Source: an uncultured Bryobacterales bacterium
Lineage (GTDB): Bacteria; Acidobacteriota; Terriglobia; Bryobacterales; UBA6623
Assembly: GCA_946887065.1 (NCBI GenBank)
Contig: CAMPKL010000207.1
Span: 1 to 6,640 of the forward strand
Reading direction: 5' to 3'
Length of the DNA: 6,640 nucleotides
A program made the position numbers and the translations under genes. Shown here one piece after another: positions 6,203 to 6,640 of the stretch. How positions within the stretch are numbered: the first letter of the stretch is position 1; every line of letters begins with the position of its first letter. Below the pieces are notes generated by a model. That model did no database searches, was not told where the DNA came from, and was given only the letters and a program-made list of their open reading frames with translations.

Positions 6203-6640
6203 ATGTTCTTTCTGCGCTGTCAGTTCGCCTTTGTCCTGGCGCTCTTGTTCGTTGGCTGTTCCCCGTCTGGCCCTGATCCCGAAACTGCCGAACGGCTCCA
6301 GGAACTGCGCAATCTTGGGAAAGCCTTCTACGAGAATCCGACCGGCGCCGAGCAGGCTGTCGAGACCTTCAAGCAGGCTCTCGATTTAGCTCCCGACTCC
6401 GTCCGCGAAAAGATCAACTACGCCCTGGCGCAGTTACGGGCCGGCGCCCGCGAAGAAGGCATTAGCGGGTTGGAGGAAGCCCAGAAGCTAGATCCCAGCA
6501 TTCCCCACACCTGGTTCAACCTTGGCGTCGAATATAAACAGCTCGGAGAAAGCGAGCGCGCCGTTGAACAGTTTGAGCGGATGGCTGAACTCGACCCGGA
6601 CGAGCCCAAGACCCAATACAACCTGGGGCAACTTTACCGC
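6203..6640 (+). CDS. TPR-repeat lipoprotein, 5' part only
   Basis: The plus strand encodes 146 residues from ATG 6203 to the window edge without a stop. The N-terminus is a lipoprotein signal: a short charged start, a hydrophobic stretch (FAFVLALLFVG, residues 8-18) and a lipobox-like LFVGCS with C19. Phe at -3 is less common than Leu. Degenerate 34-residue tetratricopeptide repeats follow at about residues 35-66, 67-100, 101-134 and 135 onward; the third is clearest (WFNLGVEYKQLGESERAVEQ). TPRs mediate protein-protein contacts, and the protein should be anchored in a membrane facing the periplasm. In Acidobacteriota such N-termini often precede FG-GAP/ASPIC (CRTAC1-like) modules; that part would lie outside the window. 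The ribosome binding site is weak. The frame is open back to 6131, but the signal peptide supports ATG 6203. It diverges from the minus-strand gene set. Confidence 0.85.
   Translation, partial: MFFLRCQFAFVLALLFVGCSPSGPDPETAERLQELRNLGKAFYENPTGAEQAVETFKQALDLAPDSVREKINYALAQLRAGAREEGISGLEEAQKLDPSIPHTWFNLGVEYKQLGESERAVEQFERMAELDPDEPKTQYNLGQLYR

Overview
The window looks like chromosomal DNA from a soil-type member of the Acidobacteriota, probably near Bryobacterales/Solibacter. This is an inference from GC-rich sequence and from gene content: a cupin that closely resembles the Granulicella tundricola hydroxynitrile lyase, a miaB gene followed by a bifunctional-nuclease (DUF151) gene, a Tat-exported YtcJ-type amidohydrolase, and a TPR lipoprotein. 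No marker gene fixes the taxonomy.

Layout. Nearly everything lies on the minus strand and is read from right to left. Positions 6203-6640 hold the 5' part of a plus-strand TPR lipoprotein gene that runs off the right edge. Positions about 5747-6202 separate it from the minus-strand block. They contain a truncated C-terminal relic of a short-chain dehydrogenase (5779-5946), a 10-codon minus-strand reading frame behind a strong ribosome binding site (6027-6059), and a 34-codon plus-strand reading frame (6087-6191). A compact minus-strand gene set follows: a zinc alcohol dehydrogenase (4728-5744), a short-chain dehydrogenase (3958-4671), a small Mn/Fe cupin (3514-3918) and a secreted amidohydrolase (1779-3431). 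Gaps between them are 56, 39 and 82 bases, so one transcript is plausible. After a 95-base gap come miaB (304-1683) and the 5' part of a DUF151 gene (1-249, cut by the left edge), also on the minus strand.

How the genes may work together. The two oxidoreductases and the cupin suggest carbonyl or alcohol chemistry in the cytoplasm: the dehydrogenases interconvert alcohols and carbonyls, and the cupin has the complete metal site and pocket residues of bacterial cupin hydroxynitrile lyases, which join or split cyanide and aldehydes in vitro. The amidohydrolase appears to act outside the cytoplasmic membrane. A shared pathway is an inference from gene order only. miaB and the DUF151 gene form a separate housekeeping pair (tRNA thiomethylation and a conserved protein of unclear role).

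The most interesting points are the hydroxynitrile-lyase-like cupin in an oxidoreductase operon, and the decayed region just upstream of that operon. No rRNA, tRNA, CRISPR array, insertion sequence or convincing intrinsic terminator was seen.
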